Shown here in pieces: positions 43,350 to 52,163 of a DNA stretch of 64,000 nucleotides (its first letter is position 1; each line of letters begins with the position of its first letter). The stretch is from Psychrobacter sp. Pi2-52 (lineage in GTDB: Bacteria; Pseudomonadota; Gammaproteobacteria; Pseudomonadales; Moraxellaceae). The notes under the pieces are model-generated. The model had not been told where the DNA came from. It searched no databases and worked only from the letters and a program-made list of their open reading frames with translations. Position numbers and translations under genes: made by a program. Location: the NCBI RefSeq assembly GCF_904846705.1, contig NZ_CAJHBS010000010.1:41073-105072 (forward strand). Reading direction: 5' to 3'.

Positions 43350-44645
43350 TTATTTGTTCATGGCTAAATAGTCTATGGCTAATTGACTCAACGCTTTAGT
43401 ACCCACTTTAAATGAGGCTTCGTCTGCGTAAAAGTAGGGAGAGTGATTGTACGGTGCCTTACTAGTGTCTTGACCAGCAGGTGTACCGCCTAAGAAAATA
43501 AATAATCCCGGTACTTCTTGGGAATAAAACGAGAAATCTTCAGATGCTGTTAGTTTAGGGACGTCAAATACGTTGTCCGCACCCGCTACGCTTTTAAGAG
43601 TGGGTAGCATCTGCGCAGTAAGCGCTGGATTATTGATCGTAACAGGATAACCTTTGATGATTTTGACATCTGCTTCTGCGCCTGACGCCATCGCTATATG
43701 AGTGGCAGTCGTTTTTATGTTATTAAAAATTTGATCGCGATTATCCATATCAAAGTTACGAATAGTACCAATCATATTGACACTATCTGGAATAATATTG
43801 TCGCGTATTCCACCACTTATTTTGCCAAATGAGATGATGGCAGGCTCTTTAGTAATGTCCACTTGACGACTGACTATATGATTAATTCCTGTAACGATTT
43901 GCGAGGCAGCGGCAATAGGGTCCACCCCATTCCAAGGAGCTGAACCGTGAGTCTGCTTGCCTTTTACGGTGATATCAAAGGTGTCCGCACTAGCCATGAT
44001 AGGGCCGCTTCGGTAGCCAATTTGACCAGTGTTTAAACTAGACATAATATGAAGTCCAAATGCAACGTCTGGTTTATATTTTTTAAATATGCCTTGCTTC
44101 AACATCAGATTGGCGCCACCTTCTTCACCTGTAGGGGGGCCTTCTTCTGCCGGTTGAAACACGAACATAATATTACCGTGCAATTCGTTTTGTACGCCAG
44201 CCAGTACTTCAGCCGTTCCCATTAGCATAGCAACATGAGTATCGTGTCCGCAGGCATGCATGACCCCAACGTCTTCACCCATATACTTAGTCACAATGGT
44301 TGATTTAAAAGGCACATCTGCTTTTTCAGTGACTGGCAATGCATCCATGTCTGCCCGTAGCATGACTGTGGGGCCGGGTTTGGCACCTTTTAAGTAACCC
44401 ACAACCCCCGTGTGCGCGATGTCAGTTTCAACCTGCATACCGAGTGACTTTAAATGCTTAGCAACGATAGCGGCAGTACGGGTTTCTCTGTTGCTCAGTT
44501 CAGGATGTTGATGAATGTCCCGACGCCATTCAATCACCTTATTTTCAACGCTTTTTACCTGTTCATCGATGTTAATATCGGCATGAGCACTAAATGCGCT
44601 ACAGGCCGCAATACTAACAACCAATGATAATAATGACTTTTTCAT
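43350..44645 (-). CDS. Secreted M20-family amidohydrolase, possible hippurate hydrolase
   Basis: 431 residues with AAGGA before the ATG. A signal peptide (basic MKK, hydrophobic core, cleavage near SAHA at residue 22) sends it to the periplasm. Zinc-peptidase motifs are DMDALPVTE, MHACGHDTHVAMLMG, QPAEEGPPTGEEGG and LHIMSSLNTG; a lid domain carries GSAPWNGVDPIAAA. M20D relatives include hippurate hydrolase, N-acyl-amino-acid and IAA-amino-acid hydrolases. As the last gene of the benzoate operon it may release benzoate from hippurate (N-benzoylglycine). Other N-acyl substrates cannot be excluded. Confidence 0.82.
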   Translation of the reverse strand: MKKSLLSLVVSIAACSAFSAHADINIDEQVKSVENKVIEWRRDIHQHPELSNRETRTAAIVAKHLKSLGMQVETDIAHTGVVGYLKGAKPGPTVMLRADMDALPVTEKADVPFKSTIVTKYMGEDVGVMHACGHDTHVAMLMGTAEVLAGVQNELHGNIMFVFQPAEEGPPTGEEGGANLMLKQGIFKKYKPDVAFGLHIMSSLNTGQIGYRSGPIMASADTFDITVKGKQTHGSAPWNGVDPIAAASQIVTGINHIVSRQVDITKEPAIISFGKISGGIRDNIIPDSVNMIGTIRNFDMDNRDQIFNNIKTTATHIAMASGAEADVKIIKGYPVTINNPALTAQMLPTLKSVAGADNVFDVPKLTASEDFSFYSQEVPGLFIFLGGTPAGQDTSKAPYNHSPYFYADEASFKVGTKALSQLAIDYLAMNK

Positions 44646-44726
44646 GTTGCTTCCTTGTCTGAAATTACTTCCGTGTGGTGACTTTTTTTCATAATAGCGC
44701 TTAACTGCTCAATAAATTTGGCGTGA

Positions 44727-45506
44727 TTAGTAGGTTAAATACTGTCGCACAAGCTGATTGAATACCTCAGGCTGCTCAATGTTTGAGATATGCGAGGCAT
44801 CGATAGTGACGAGCTTAGCGTTAGGTATATGATCGACCATATATTGGCCATCGGTAACGGTCGTTACCGGGTCTTCAACGCCTGCTAACACTGTAATTGG
44901 TACACGAATATCTTTTAACTGCTTGCGAGTATCAGCGATAGATAACGCCTCGCAGCAGCTTGCGTAGCCCTCGGCACTGCCAGCCGCAAGAGCGCTAGAC
45001 AATGCCGTGACTACACCTGGGTAATGATCGATAAAATCTGCTGTGAACCAACGCGGAGCAGCTGTTGCCGCGATAGGATCTAGACCTTGCTCTCGTACCA
45101 ATTGTGCCCGCTCTGTCCATGCGGCCTCATTGCCAATCTTCGCGGCGGTATTGCATAGCATTAAATGATCAAAGCGCTCAGGATGATGAATAGCTAACCA
45201 TTGACCAGTCATACCACCCATAGAAATGCCACAAAAAAATGCTTTATCTATGTTCAGATAATCAAGCAAATCAATGACGTCTTGTCCAAGCTGATCGAAA
45301 CTATAAGGACCTCTTGGTGCAGAAGAATTACCATGGCCACGAGTGTCATAGCAGATGATAAAATAATCGTTTTGCAAAGCATCGATTTGTGGCTGCCACA
45401 TATGATAGCTGGTACCTAAAGAGTTAGAGAATATCAGAGCAGGGTTACTGCTATCACCAAAAGTGGCATAGTTTAGCGTTATATCTTTATTGTCAAATTC
45501 AGGCAT
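44727..45506 (-). CDS. catD: 3-oxoadipate enol-lactonase
   Basis: 259 residues, alpha/beta hydrolase. The triad is Ser95 in CGISMGG, Asp212 in GVEDPVT and His239 in ASHISN; the oxyanion loop is FSNSLGTSYHMW. This matches CatD/PcaD, which hydrolyse 3-oxoadipate enol-lactone to 3-oxoadipate. It is placed after the thiolase by 102 nt in the cat run. The symbol catD is chosen over pcaD because of linkage to catBCA. AAGGAC lies upstream of the ATG. Confidence 0.92.
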   Translation of the reverse strand: MPEFDNKDITLNYATFGDSSNPALIFSNSLGTSYHMWQPQIDALQNDYFIICYDTRGHGNSSAPRGPYSFDQLGQDVIDLLDYLNIDKAFFCGISMGGMTGQWLAIHHPERFDHLMLCNTAAKIGNEAAWTERAQLVREQGLDPIAATAAPRWFTADFIDHYPGVVTALSSALAAGSAEGYASCCEALSIADTRKQLKDIRVPITVLAGVEDPVTTVTDGQYMVDHIPNAKLVTIDASHISNIEQPEVFNQLVRQYLTY

Positions 45507-45608
45507 GATGAACGTCCTTGTTTGTGATTGTCATGTGAGTAAGGTATTGGTTTTTGCCTATCAATGAGTGCATCTATTTTTTGAGCTATCTATATATTCT
45601 CAACACGC

Positions 45609-46829
45609 TTAACTCTCAACACGCTCAATAATCATCGCGATACCTTGTCCAACTCCGATACACATTGAGCAGATAGCATAACGCTTACCTGTTTTTTCCA
45701 GTTGATTAAGGGCGGTTAAGATCAAACGTGCACCTGAGGCGCCGAGTGGATGACCAAGGGCAATCGCACCGCCGTTAGGATTGACGCGCTCGCTATCATC
45801 AGCTAACCCTAAGTCACGTGTGCAAGCTAGAGCTTGTGCAGCAAAGGCTTCGTTTAATTCAATGACATCCATCTCATCGAGAGACAGTCCGGTTTGCTTA
45901 AGCAGCTTTTTCATTGCGGGTGCTGGGGCGAAACCCATAATACGTGGCTCAACGCCTACCGTAGTTGAGGCCACAATACGTGCCCGTGGCTTTAGATTAA
46001 ATTCTCTAACCGCTTGCTCTGACGCTACTAGGAAGGCTGCTGCACCATCATTAATTCCAGAGGCATTACCAGCAGTCACCGTACCATCTGCGGTGACGAT
46101 AGGACGCAGTTTAGTCAACTTCTCAAGGGTGGTGTCAGCACGAGGATGCTCATCAGTATCGACGGTGACAGGCTCGCCTTTACGCTGCGGAATGACGACA
46201 GGGGTCATCTCATCTTTAAAAAATCCTGACTTTTGCGCCGCTGCGGTACGTTGTTGGCTACGTAGCGCAAATGCATCTTGGTCAGCTCGATTGACATTGA
46301 ATTGCTCTGCGACATTTTCAGCGGTTTGCGGCATAGTCTCTGTGCCATATAGCTCATCAAGCTTTGGATTGATAAAGCGCCAGCCCATAGTAGTATCTTC
46401 CAGCTTTTGACTACGACCAAATGCCTGACCTGATTTGCCCATCACAAATGGCGCACGGCTCATGCTCTCAACACCACCTGCGATAATTAAATTGGCTTCA
46501 CCAGCTTTAATCGCACGCGCCGCTATCGCTAACGCATCCATCGACGAGCCGCACAAGCGGTTAACAGTTGTCGCAGGCACTTGATAAGGTAGGCCGGCTA
46601 GCAATGACGACATACGTCCGACGTTGCGATTGTCTTCGCCGCTTTGGTTGGCACAGCCATAGATGACGTCATCTACTTGTACCCAGTCGACATTAGCATT
46701 ACGTTCTATTAACGCCTTGATAGGGATAGCGCCTAGGTCGTCTGCACGTACGGGTGCTAGACCGCCGCCGTAGCGTCCAAAAGGGGTGCGAATGGCGTCA
46801 ATGATATAAGCGTTTGTTAAGTTATCCAT
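45609..46829 (-). CDS. catF: 3-oxoadipyl-CoA thiolase
   Basis: 406 residues. Catalytic residues are Cys93 in NRLCGSSMDAL, His360 in LGHPLGASG and Cys390 in CSMCIGVGQG. The DAIRTPFGRYGGGLAPVRADDLG opening and GCANQSGEDNRNVGRMSSLLAGL are standard for PcaF/CatF. It thiolyses 3-oxoadipyl-CoA to succinyl-CoA and acetyl-CoA. It follows catJ after 20 nt, close enough for coupled translation. A long open frame on the opposite strand is a shadow. Confidence 0.95.
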   Translation of the reverse strand: MDNLTNAYIIDAIRTPFGRYGGGLAPVRADDLGAIPIKALIERNANVDWVQVDDVIYGCANQSGEDNRNVGRMSSLLAGLPYQVPATTVNRLCGSSMDALAIAARAIKAGEANLIIAGGVESMSRAPFVMGKSGQAFGRSQKLEDTTMGWRFINPKLDELYGTETMPQTAENVAEQFNVNRADQDAFALRSQQRTAAAQKSGFFKDEMTPVVIPQRKGEPVTVDTDEHPRADTTLEKLTKLRPIVTADGTVTAGNASGINDGAAAFLVASEQAVREFNLKPRARIVASTTVGVEPRIMGFAPAPAMKKLLKQTGLSLDEMDVIELNEAFAAQALACTRDLGLADDSERVNPNGGAIALGHPLGASGARLILTALNQLEKTGKRYAICSMCIGVGQGIAMIIERVES

Positions 46830-46849
46830 TGTAGATATTATCCTTTTTA

Positions 46850-47515
46850 TTATTTTACTGTAGTAGCGTCAGTCAGTGTGGCACCCGTCAAGGCCTGTAA
46901 GTCTTCGAAGCTAATGCCATCGACCATTTCGGTGACTACTAAGCCTTTATCGGTGACATTAAGGACACATAAATCAGTATAAATGCGATCAACGCAGTTT
47001 TTGCCAGTCACAGGATAAGTAAGCTCGCTGACGATTTTAGGGTCGCCCGTCTTGGTGGTATGATTGGTCATGACAAAGACTTTTTTGGCACCGACGGCTA
47101 AGTCCATTGCGCCGCCAACGGCAGGTATTGCATCCTCTGCACCGGTACTCCAGTTGGCTAAGTCGCCATTGGCTGCCACTTGAAACGCGCCCAATACGCA
47201 AATGTCGATATGACCACCACGCATCATCGCAAAAGAGTCGCCATGATGAAAGAAGCTGCCGCCATCGAGCATGGTGACGTATTCTTTGCCGGCATTAATC
47301 AGCTCGGGATCCTCTTCACCTTTAGCAGGTGGTGGTCCAAAAGCTAGTAAGCCATTTTCTGAATGTAAAAATACATCTTTATCATCCGGTAGGTATTGGG
47401 CAATTTTGGTCGGTAGTCCGATGCCTAAATTGACATAAGCACCATCTGGAATATCTTGTGCAGCGCGCTCGGCAATTTGATCGCGGGTCAAAACGGTGTA
47501 GGAAGTATGGCTCAT
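46850..47515 (-). CDS. catJ: 3-oxoadipate CoA-transferase, beta subunit
   Basis: 221 residues. Family I CoA-transferase beta subunit: YVNLGIGLPTKIAQYLPDD and the catalytic glutamate Glu53 in HSENGLLAFGP; further GGSFFHHGDSFAMMRGGHID and VMTNHTTKTG. It works with CatI to move CoA from succinyl-CoA to 3-oxoadipate. It begins 26 nt after catI. Acetoacetate CoA-transferase (AtoA) is the paralogous alternative; the operon decides for the 3-oxoadipate enzyme, although it might also serve acetoacetate from tyrosine breakdown. Confidence 0.93.
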   Translation of the reverse strand: MSHTSYTVLTRDQIAERAAQDIPDGAYVNLGIGLPTKIAQYLPDDKDVFLHSENGLLAFGPPPAKGEEDPELINAGKEYVTMLDGGSFFHHGDSFAMMRGGHIDICVLGAFQVAANGDLANWSTGAEDAIPAVGGAMDLAVGAKKVFVMTNHTTKTGDPKIVSELTYPVTGKNCVDRIYTDLCVLNVTDKGLVVTEMVDGISFEDLQALTGATLTDATTVK

Positions 47516-47541
47516 GATGACGATCCTTATAATTGGCAGTA

Positions 47542-48264
47542 TTAAGCGGTGGCTGTCGTTGCTGTGCTAGCATATTCATCACTAGCAGGTTCAGTACTAG
47601 TAGGCTGGATTTGCACCACATGCTGCACAAAGATACCCGGTGTAATAACATACTCAGGATCAAGTTCACCAAGATCCACCGTTTCAGAGACTTGGGCGAT
47701 AGTTACTTCAGCTGCCATTGCCATGATTGGACCAAAGTTGCGTGCAGACTTGCGGTACACCAAGTTACCCCAGCGATCGCCTCTAGAAGCTTTAATTAAG
47801 GCAAAATCAGCCTTTATCGGATATTCAAGAACATAGTCTTTACCATCGATATGACGAGTCTCTTTACCTTCTGCGAGTAAAGTGCCAAAGCCTGTGGGCG
47901 TATATACCGCACCGAGTCCCATACCTGCTGCTTGAATACGGCAAGCCAGATTACCCTGTGGTACGAGCTCCAGCTCAATCTTGCCAGCATGATAAAGCTC
48001 ATCAAATACCCAAGAGTCCGATTGACGCGGGAAAGAGCAAATGATTTTACGCACAGCACCTGTTTTTAAGAGCTTGGCAAGGCCATGGTCGCCGTTACCG
48101 GCATTATTATTAATGATGACCAAATCCTTTACGCCCAAATTAATAAGCCCATCAATCAGTTCAGCAGGTTGACCCGCTGTGCCAAAGCCACCAATCATGA
48201 TGGTGGCGCCATCTTTGATTTGACTAAGTACGTCAGTTATATTTTTATCAGCTTTATTAATCAT
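47542..48264 (-). CDS. catI: 3-oxoadipate CoA-transferase, alpha subunit
   Basis: 240 residues with AGGA 7 nt before the ATG. The alpha-subunit signature is GATIMIGGFGTAGQP, followed by VIINNNAGNGDHGLAKLL, KIICSFPRQSD, and the late PIKADFALIKASRGDRWGNLVY. It pairs with CatJ. A 113-nt gap separates it from benE and holds an inverted repeat, but no gene of another strand or pathway intervenes, so it belongs to the same long transcript or a processed part of it. Confidence 0.93.
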   Translation of the reverse strand: MINKADKNITDVLSQIKDGATIMIGGFGTAGQPAELIDGLINLGVKDLVIINNNAGNGDHGLAKLLKTGAVRKIICSFPRQSDSWVFDELYHAGKIELELVPQGNLACRIQAAGMGLGAVYTPTGFGTLLAEGKETRHIDGKDYVLEYPIKADFALIKASRGDRWGNLVYRKSARNFGPIMAMAAEVTIAQVSETVDLGELDPEYVITPGIFVQHVVQIQPTSTEPASDEYASTATTATA

Positions 48265-48292
48265 GTTTATATCCTATAAAAAGTCATATGAG

Positions 48293-48350
48293 GTAGTGTC
48301 TTTAAAATTAATAAGTGGTACATGGGTTAGACTCATTGCTCTGACACTAC
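48293..48350 (-). other. Inverted repeat between benE and catI
   Basis: GTAGTGTC at 48293-48300 is matched by GACACTAC at 48343-48350 with a 42-nt loop. A T run follows on the plus strand only, which is the wrong side for the operon, so this does not look like a terminator for benE. It might affect mRNA folding or processing. Confidence 0.3.
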
Positions 48351-48377
48351 TTAATTTTTTTCGTAAGAGACTTGCTC

Positions 48378-49607
48378 TTAATTGGCTTCATTATTAGAGG
48401 TCGTTAATGAGATAGATGATGTTGGTAGTAAGCGTTTTTTGGTCAGAATATAGTGAGCAATCATGCCGATAAGAATGCCCCAAAACACAGAGCTTAATCC
48501 CAAAAAGCTCATACCCGATGCTGTCGCCAAAAAGGTAATTAACGCTGCATCTCTTTGCTCATCATTTTTCATAGCAATGGTGATATTGGCAGAAATGGCA
48601 CCGATTAATGCAAGACCGGCCAGTGCCGCGACAAGCTCTTTTGGAAGCAAGCTAAATACCATCACGATACTGCCAGCAAATAAACCGCCAAATAAATAGA
48701 AGATGCCATTAGCAACACCTGCGATATAGCGCTTTTCCTTAAGTTCATGCGCATCTTTACCAGTGCAAAGCGCGGCTGTGATCGCGGCAAGTACGATAGT
48801 AATACCGCCGACACATGCAACTGCTAAAGAGGCGAGGCTTGTAATACTGACGATAGGTTTGGCTGGTGTGTCGTAACCATTAAGATTAAGAATCGCCATG
48901 CCGGGTAAGAATTGACCAGTTAAGCTCACAAGGATGAGTGGTATAGCGAGGTTAAACGTTGAGTTCCACGACCATTCAGGTGCAATAAAAGTAGGTATGG
49001 TAACGGCTAAATCGAAATGGACAGGGTTCATTTTGCCAAGTAAGACGCTTAAGATAACACCGCATATCAACACCCAGATCATCGTATAGCGCGGCGAAAA
49101 GCGTTTGGCTAATAAATAGCAACCGAGCATGCTAAAGACGATAAATGGCATGCTATCAGTGGCTTTAAATAATTCTAAGCCGAACTGAAATAGAATCCCT
49201 GCCATCATGCCAGCGGCAATACCGTTAGGAATCCATTTTAATATTTTGTCGAAGCAACCTGTCGCTCCAACAATAAATATGACAATCGCCGAGATGATAT
49301 AACCGGCAATAGCTTCATTAATACTCATCTGTGGAAATAGGGTGACTAGTAAAGCGGTACCAGGGGCGGACCATGCTGTAATAACCGGTGTTTTATATTT
49401 AATAGATAAATAAATACCAGGAATGGCAGCACCGATGGAGACACCCCAAATCCAAGATGCCATCATGGCATCTGAGACTTGTGCAGCTTGTGCGGCCTGA
49501 AAAAAAATAATCAAAGGACCCGCATAAGAAATAAGAACCGCTAAGAACCCTGCAACCGATGCGGAGAGCGACCAGTCGTTTTTTAAGGTTTGGATTACAG
49601 AGGCCAT
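48378..49607 (-). CDS. benE: Benzoate/H+ symporter BenE
   Basis: 409 residues from the ATG at 49607 (MASVIQTLKNDWSLSAS) with AAGGA 7 nt upstream; the reading from 49622 is rejected. It has about 12 membrane segments. BenE-family marks are FLAVLISYAGPLIIFFQAA in helix 1, WSAPGTALLVT near residue 75, WIPNGIAAGMMAGILF, and NGYDTPAKPIVSITSLAS. Members of this family import benzoate. With benK this window has two benzoate carriers of different families, one within the ben operon and one separate. Confidence 0.92.
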   Translation of the reverse strand: MASVIQTLKNDWSLSASVAGFLAVLISYAGPLIIFFQAAQAAQVSDAMMASWIWGVSIGAAIPGIYLSIKYKTPVITAWSAPGTALLVTLFPQMSINEAIAGYIISAIVIFIVGATGCFDKILKWIPNGIAAGMMAGILFQFGLELFKATDSMPFIVFSMLGCYLLAKRFSPRYTMIWVLICGVILSVLLGKMNPVHFDLAVTIPTFIAPEWSWNSTFNLAIPLILVSLTGQFLPGMAILNLNGYDTPAKPIVSITSLASLAVACVGGITIVLAAITAALCTGKDAHELKEKRYIAGVANGIFYLFGGLFAGSIVMVFSLLPKELVAALAGLALIGAISANITIAMKNDEQRDAALITFLATASGMSFLGLSSVFWGILIGMIAHYILTKKRLLPTSSISLTTSNNEAN

Positions 49608-49682
49608 ATTGCTTCCTTGCAAATTAGCATTCGTTACGGGGTTGCAAATTAAGATGCATGCTACTAATTGGCAGATTTATTA

Positions 49683-50462
49683 TTAGCCTTCGTCGCCACC
49701 GCCCACAGGAATGGTACTACCAGTAATATAAGAAGACTCATCGGATGCTAAAAACAAGATGGCATTGACTTGCTCATCAATCGTGCCGTAGCGTTTCATA
49801 AAGGTGCGATCAATGGTCTGATCAACCACCGCATTCATCCATGATTTTTCATCATCAGTTAATGGTTTGGCGTTACGTGGAATCTTTCTGGGTGGCGCTT
49901 CAGTACCGCCAGTTGCCACAGCATTCACACGGATACCATCGTTTGCATACTCAAAAGCGAGCGATGCGGTCATGGCGTTCACGCCGCCTTTCGCTGTCGA
50001 ATAGGGTATGCGGTTGATACCGCGAGTAGCGATAGAGGACACATTAACAATAGTGCCTGATTGCTGTTTGACCATGGTTGGTAAAACAGCATGACAACAC
50101 CATAATGTTGGAAATAATGAGCGGCTGATTTCTTTTTGGATTTCTGCTTCAGAGAAGCTGGTAAAAGGTTTCATCCATATTGCGCCGCCGACATTGTTGA
50201 CCAATATGTCGATACGCCCATAGCTATCAAGTGCCTTATCAATAGCCTCTTTAGCACCTTGATGGGTTTCAAGGTCAGCTTGAATGGTAATTGCCTCTCC
50301 ACCATCAGCGATAATTTCAGCCAGCACCTCTTCTACTAATGGAGAAAAGTCTGCCATGACGATTTTTCCGCCCTCACTTGCTAAGCGTAATGCGACTCCG
50401 CGCCCGATGCCTTGGGCGGCACCAGTAACGATACATACTTTATTATCAAATCTTTTACTCAT
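49683..50462 (-). CDS. benD: cis-1,2-dihydroxycyclohexadiene carboxylate dehydrogenase
   Basis: 259 residues, classical short-chain dehydrogenase. VTGAAQGIGRGVAL provides the NAD loop near residues 12-25, NNVGGAIW follows, IVNVSSIATRG has the catalytic Ser, and YSTAKGG the Tyr-x-x-x-Lys pair. GGTEAPPRKIPR and GGGDEG at the end are BenD/XylL-type. It oxidatively decarboxylates the cis-diol made by BenABC to catechol with NAD+. It starts 59 nt after benC. Confidence 0.95.
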   Translation of the reverse strand: MSKRFDNKVCIVTGAAQGIGRGVALRLASEGGKIVMADFSPLVEEVLAEIIADGGEAITIQADLETHQGAKEAIDKALDSYGRIDILVNNVGGAIWMKPFTSFSEAEIQKEISRSLFPTLWCCHAVLPTMVKQQSGTIVNVSSIATRGINRIPYSTAKGGVNAMTASLAFEYANDGIRVNAVATGGTEAPPRKIPRNAKPLTDDEKSWMNAVVDQTIDRTFMKRYGTIDEQVNAILFLASDESSYITGSTIPVGGGDEG

Positions 50463-50521
50463 GACAGTCTCCTAAAAATCTTGCTCATGCTTTGCTAGTA
50501 GAGTAATACGGCTAAGCTATG

Positions 50522-51538
50522 TTATTGTTCACTGGGCGTGAATTTTTCATAGTAAAAATTACTCGGTTTTAGATTGATGCTGTCTAACCAATTACTCACT
50601 GCATCAACCATAGCTAACGGGCCACACAAGTAGACATCAATGTCACCATTATTCAGCCACTCATTGTCAACATGACCAGTGACATAGCCTTTGCGCTCAT
50701 GGATGCTATCTTCATTTGCGACACAGGTGCGGTAGTCAAACCAAGGATGGTTTTGTTTTACTTCCTCGAGTTTCTCGACTTCTATCAGATCAAAATCGTT
50801 AGTTACACCATAGACCATTCTGACAGGATGATGAGCACCAGACACTTCTAAACTTTTTAGCATCGATAGAAAAGGCGCAATACCGGTACCACCAGCTAGA
50901 AATAGCGTCGGGCGGATTAGGGGGCGCAGATAAAAGCTGCCAAATGGACCCTCAAAATTAATCTCTTGACCTATAGTCGCATTATCAGATAAGAAGGTAC
51001 TCATCTTGCCATTAGGGATATTGCGGACGACAAACTCGGCTTGATTGGCACTAGGTATAGAGCTAAATGAATAGGAGCGTGTCTCGTTAGAGTCAGGAAT
51101 ACTGACATTGACATACTGACCTGGCAAAAATACTAGCGCATCTGGATTGTCGACTTCGACGCCAAAGTGAATAGTAGATTCTGAAAGTACATTCAGCTGC
51201 TGTAATTTGCCTTTGAATACAGACTTGCCGACTTTGCAAGCTTCAGAGGAGGTTGGTACTTTGATTACGCAATCGCTTTCAGGAATCATCTGACAGGTAA
51301 GAACATAACCTTCCTCAGCTTCAGATTCTGTCAGTGCATCTTCGATATACATATCAGGGTGCATGTCGTAGCTGCCAGATTCACAATGGCAACGGCAAGT
51401 ACCGCAAGCACCATCTAAACAATCCACAGGGATATTGAATTTTTGACGATACGCTGCTTCGGCAACTGTTTCGTCGGCTTCACACTTGATAAAGCCCGTG
51501 ACGCCGTCTTCGAACTGTAGAGCAATATTATATTCCAT
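50522..51538 (-). CDS. benC: Benzoate 1,2-dioxygenase electron transfer component
   Basis: 338 residues, three domains in order: a plant-type [2Fe-2S] ferredoxin with Cys40, Cys45, Cys48 (CLDGACGTCRC) and Cys82; an FAD domain with RSYSFSS near residue 155; and an NAD domain with LFLAGGTGIAPFLSML and a late YLCGPLAMVD. It passes electrons from NADH to the BenAB oxygenase. Length and order match BenC and AntC; the BenD and BenE neighbours favour benzoate over anthranilate. Confidence 0.95.
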   Translation of the reverse strand: MEYNIALQFEDGVTGFIKCEADETVAEAAYRQKFNIPVDCLDGACGTCRCHCESGSYDMHPDMYIEDALTESEAEEGYVLTCQMIPESDCVIKVPTSSEACKVGKSVFKGKLQQLNVLSESTIHFGVEVDNPDALVFLPGQYVNVSIPDSNETRSYSFSSIPSANQAEFVVRNIPNGKMSTFLSDNATIGQEINFEGPFGSFYLRPLIRPTLFLAGGTGIAPFLSMLKSLEVSGAHHPVRMVYGVTNDFDLIEVEKLEEVKQNHPWFDYRTCVANEDSIHERKGYVTGHVDNEWLNNGDIDVYLCGPLAMVDAVSNWLDSINLKPSNFYYEKFTPSEQ

Positions 51539-51603
51539 GAGAAATATCCCTTTTCAACACGTATTAATTAAAAGCTAGTGACTAAATGATGAGTGAATAA
51601 TGA

Positions 51604-52101
51604 TTAGACGTGATAGACATCCATGATTTGATGAACATAGTCGTCTTTTAAGACCACATACTTATCTAAAATCTTTGGGCTGTCTTGAGTCATGTCTATT
51701 TTGTACTGAGAGTAACCCCAATACGTGTTGGTCTCGTGATAGCGAAAGGATTTGTTAATCCAGTTAAAACGCACCGTCACAATACCGTCATTATCTTCTA
51801 GCAATTCAATATTCGATAAATTGTGCGTAGTACGAGTGTCAGGAATAGTCGCTGATGAGCGCTCAGTCTCGATGCGGAAGATGCGATCTTCAAGACCACG
51901 ACGGTCCGGATAATAAATCAGCGAAATTTCTCGTTGTGGGTCGCTGATGAGCTGACCATCGTCATCCCAACTTGGCATCCAAAAAGGGCAGTCTTCATGG
52001 TAATAGGTGAGCCATTCTTCCCATTTTTTCTCATCCAATAAACGCGCTTCACGGTATAGAAACTGTCTAATGTCTTCAATGTTAACAGTTGTGTTTTTCA
52101 T
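51604..52101 (-). CDS. benB: Benzoate 1,2-dioxygenase small (beta) subunit
   Basis: 165 residues, NTF2-like fold of ring-hydroxylating dioxygenase beta subunits: EDIRQFLYREARLLDEKKWEEW split over the first helices, YHEDCPFWMPSW, ISLIYYPDRRGLEDRIFRIE, and a late VVLKDDYVHQIMDVYHV. It packs with BenA in an alpha3beta3 complex and mainly stabilises it. It begins 62 nt after benA; AAGGA lies 7 nt before the ATG. Confidence 0.95.
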   Translation of the reverse strand: MKNTTVNIEDIRQFLYREARLLDEKKWEEWLTYYHEDCPFWMPSWDDDGQLISDPQREISLIYYPDRRGLEDRIFRIETERSSATIPDTRTTHNLSNIELLEDNDGIVTVRFNWINKSFRYHETNTYWGYSQYKIDMTQDSPKILDKYVVLKDDYVHQIMDVYHV

Positions 52102-52163
52102 GATTGATATCCTTATTTTTTTGTCAGTTCTACAATAAATAGCAGAGTAATAATAAAAATGTA

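Noticed and set aside
45781..46410. 209-codon frame antisense to catF
   Set aside because: Same cause as the antisense frame in the other thiolase; the sense gene has all catalytic residues.
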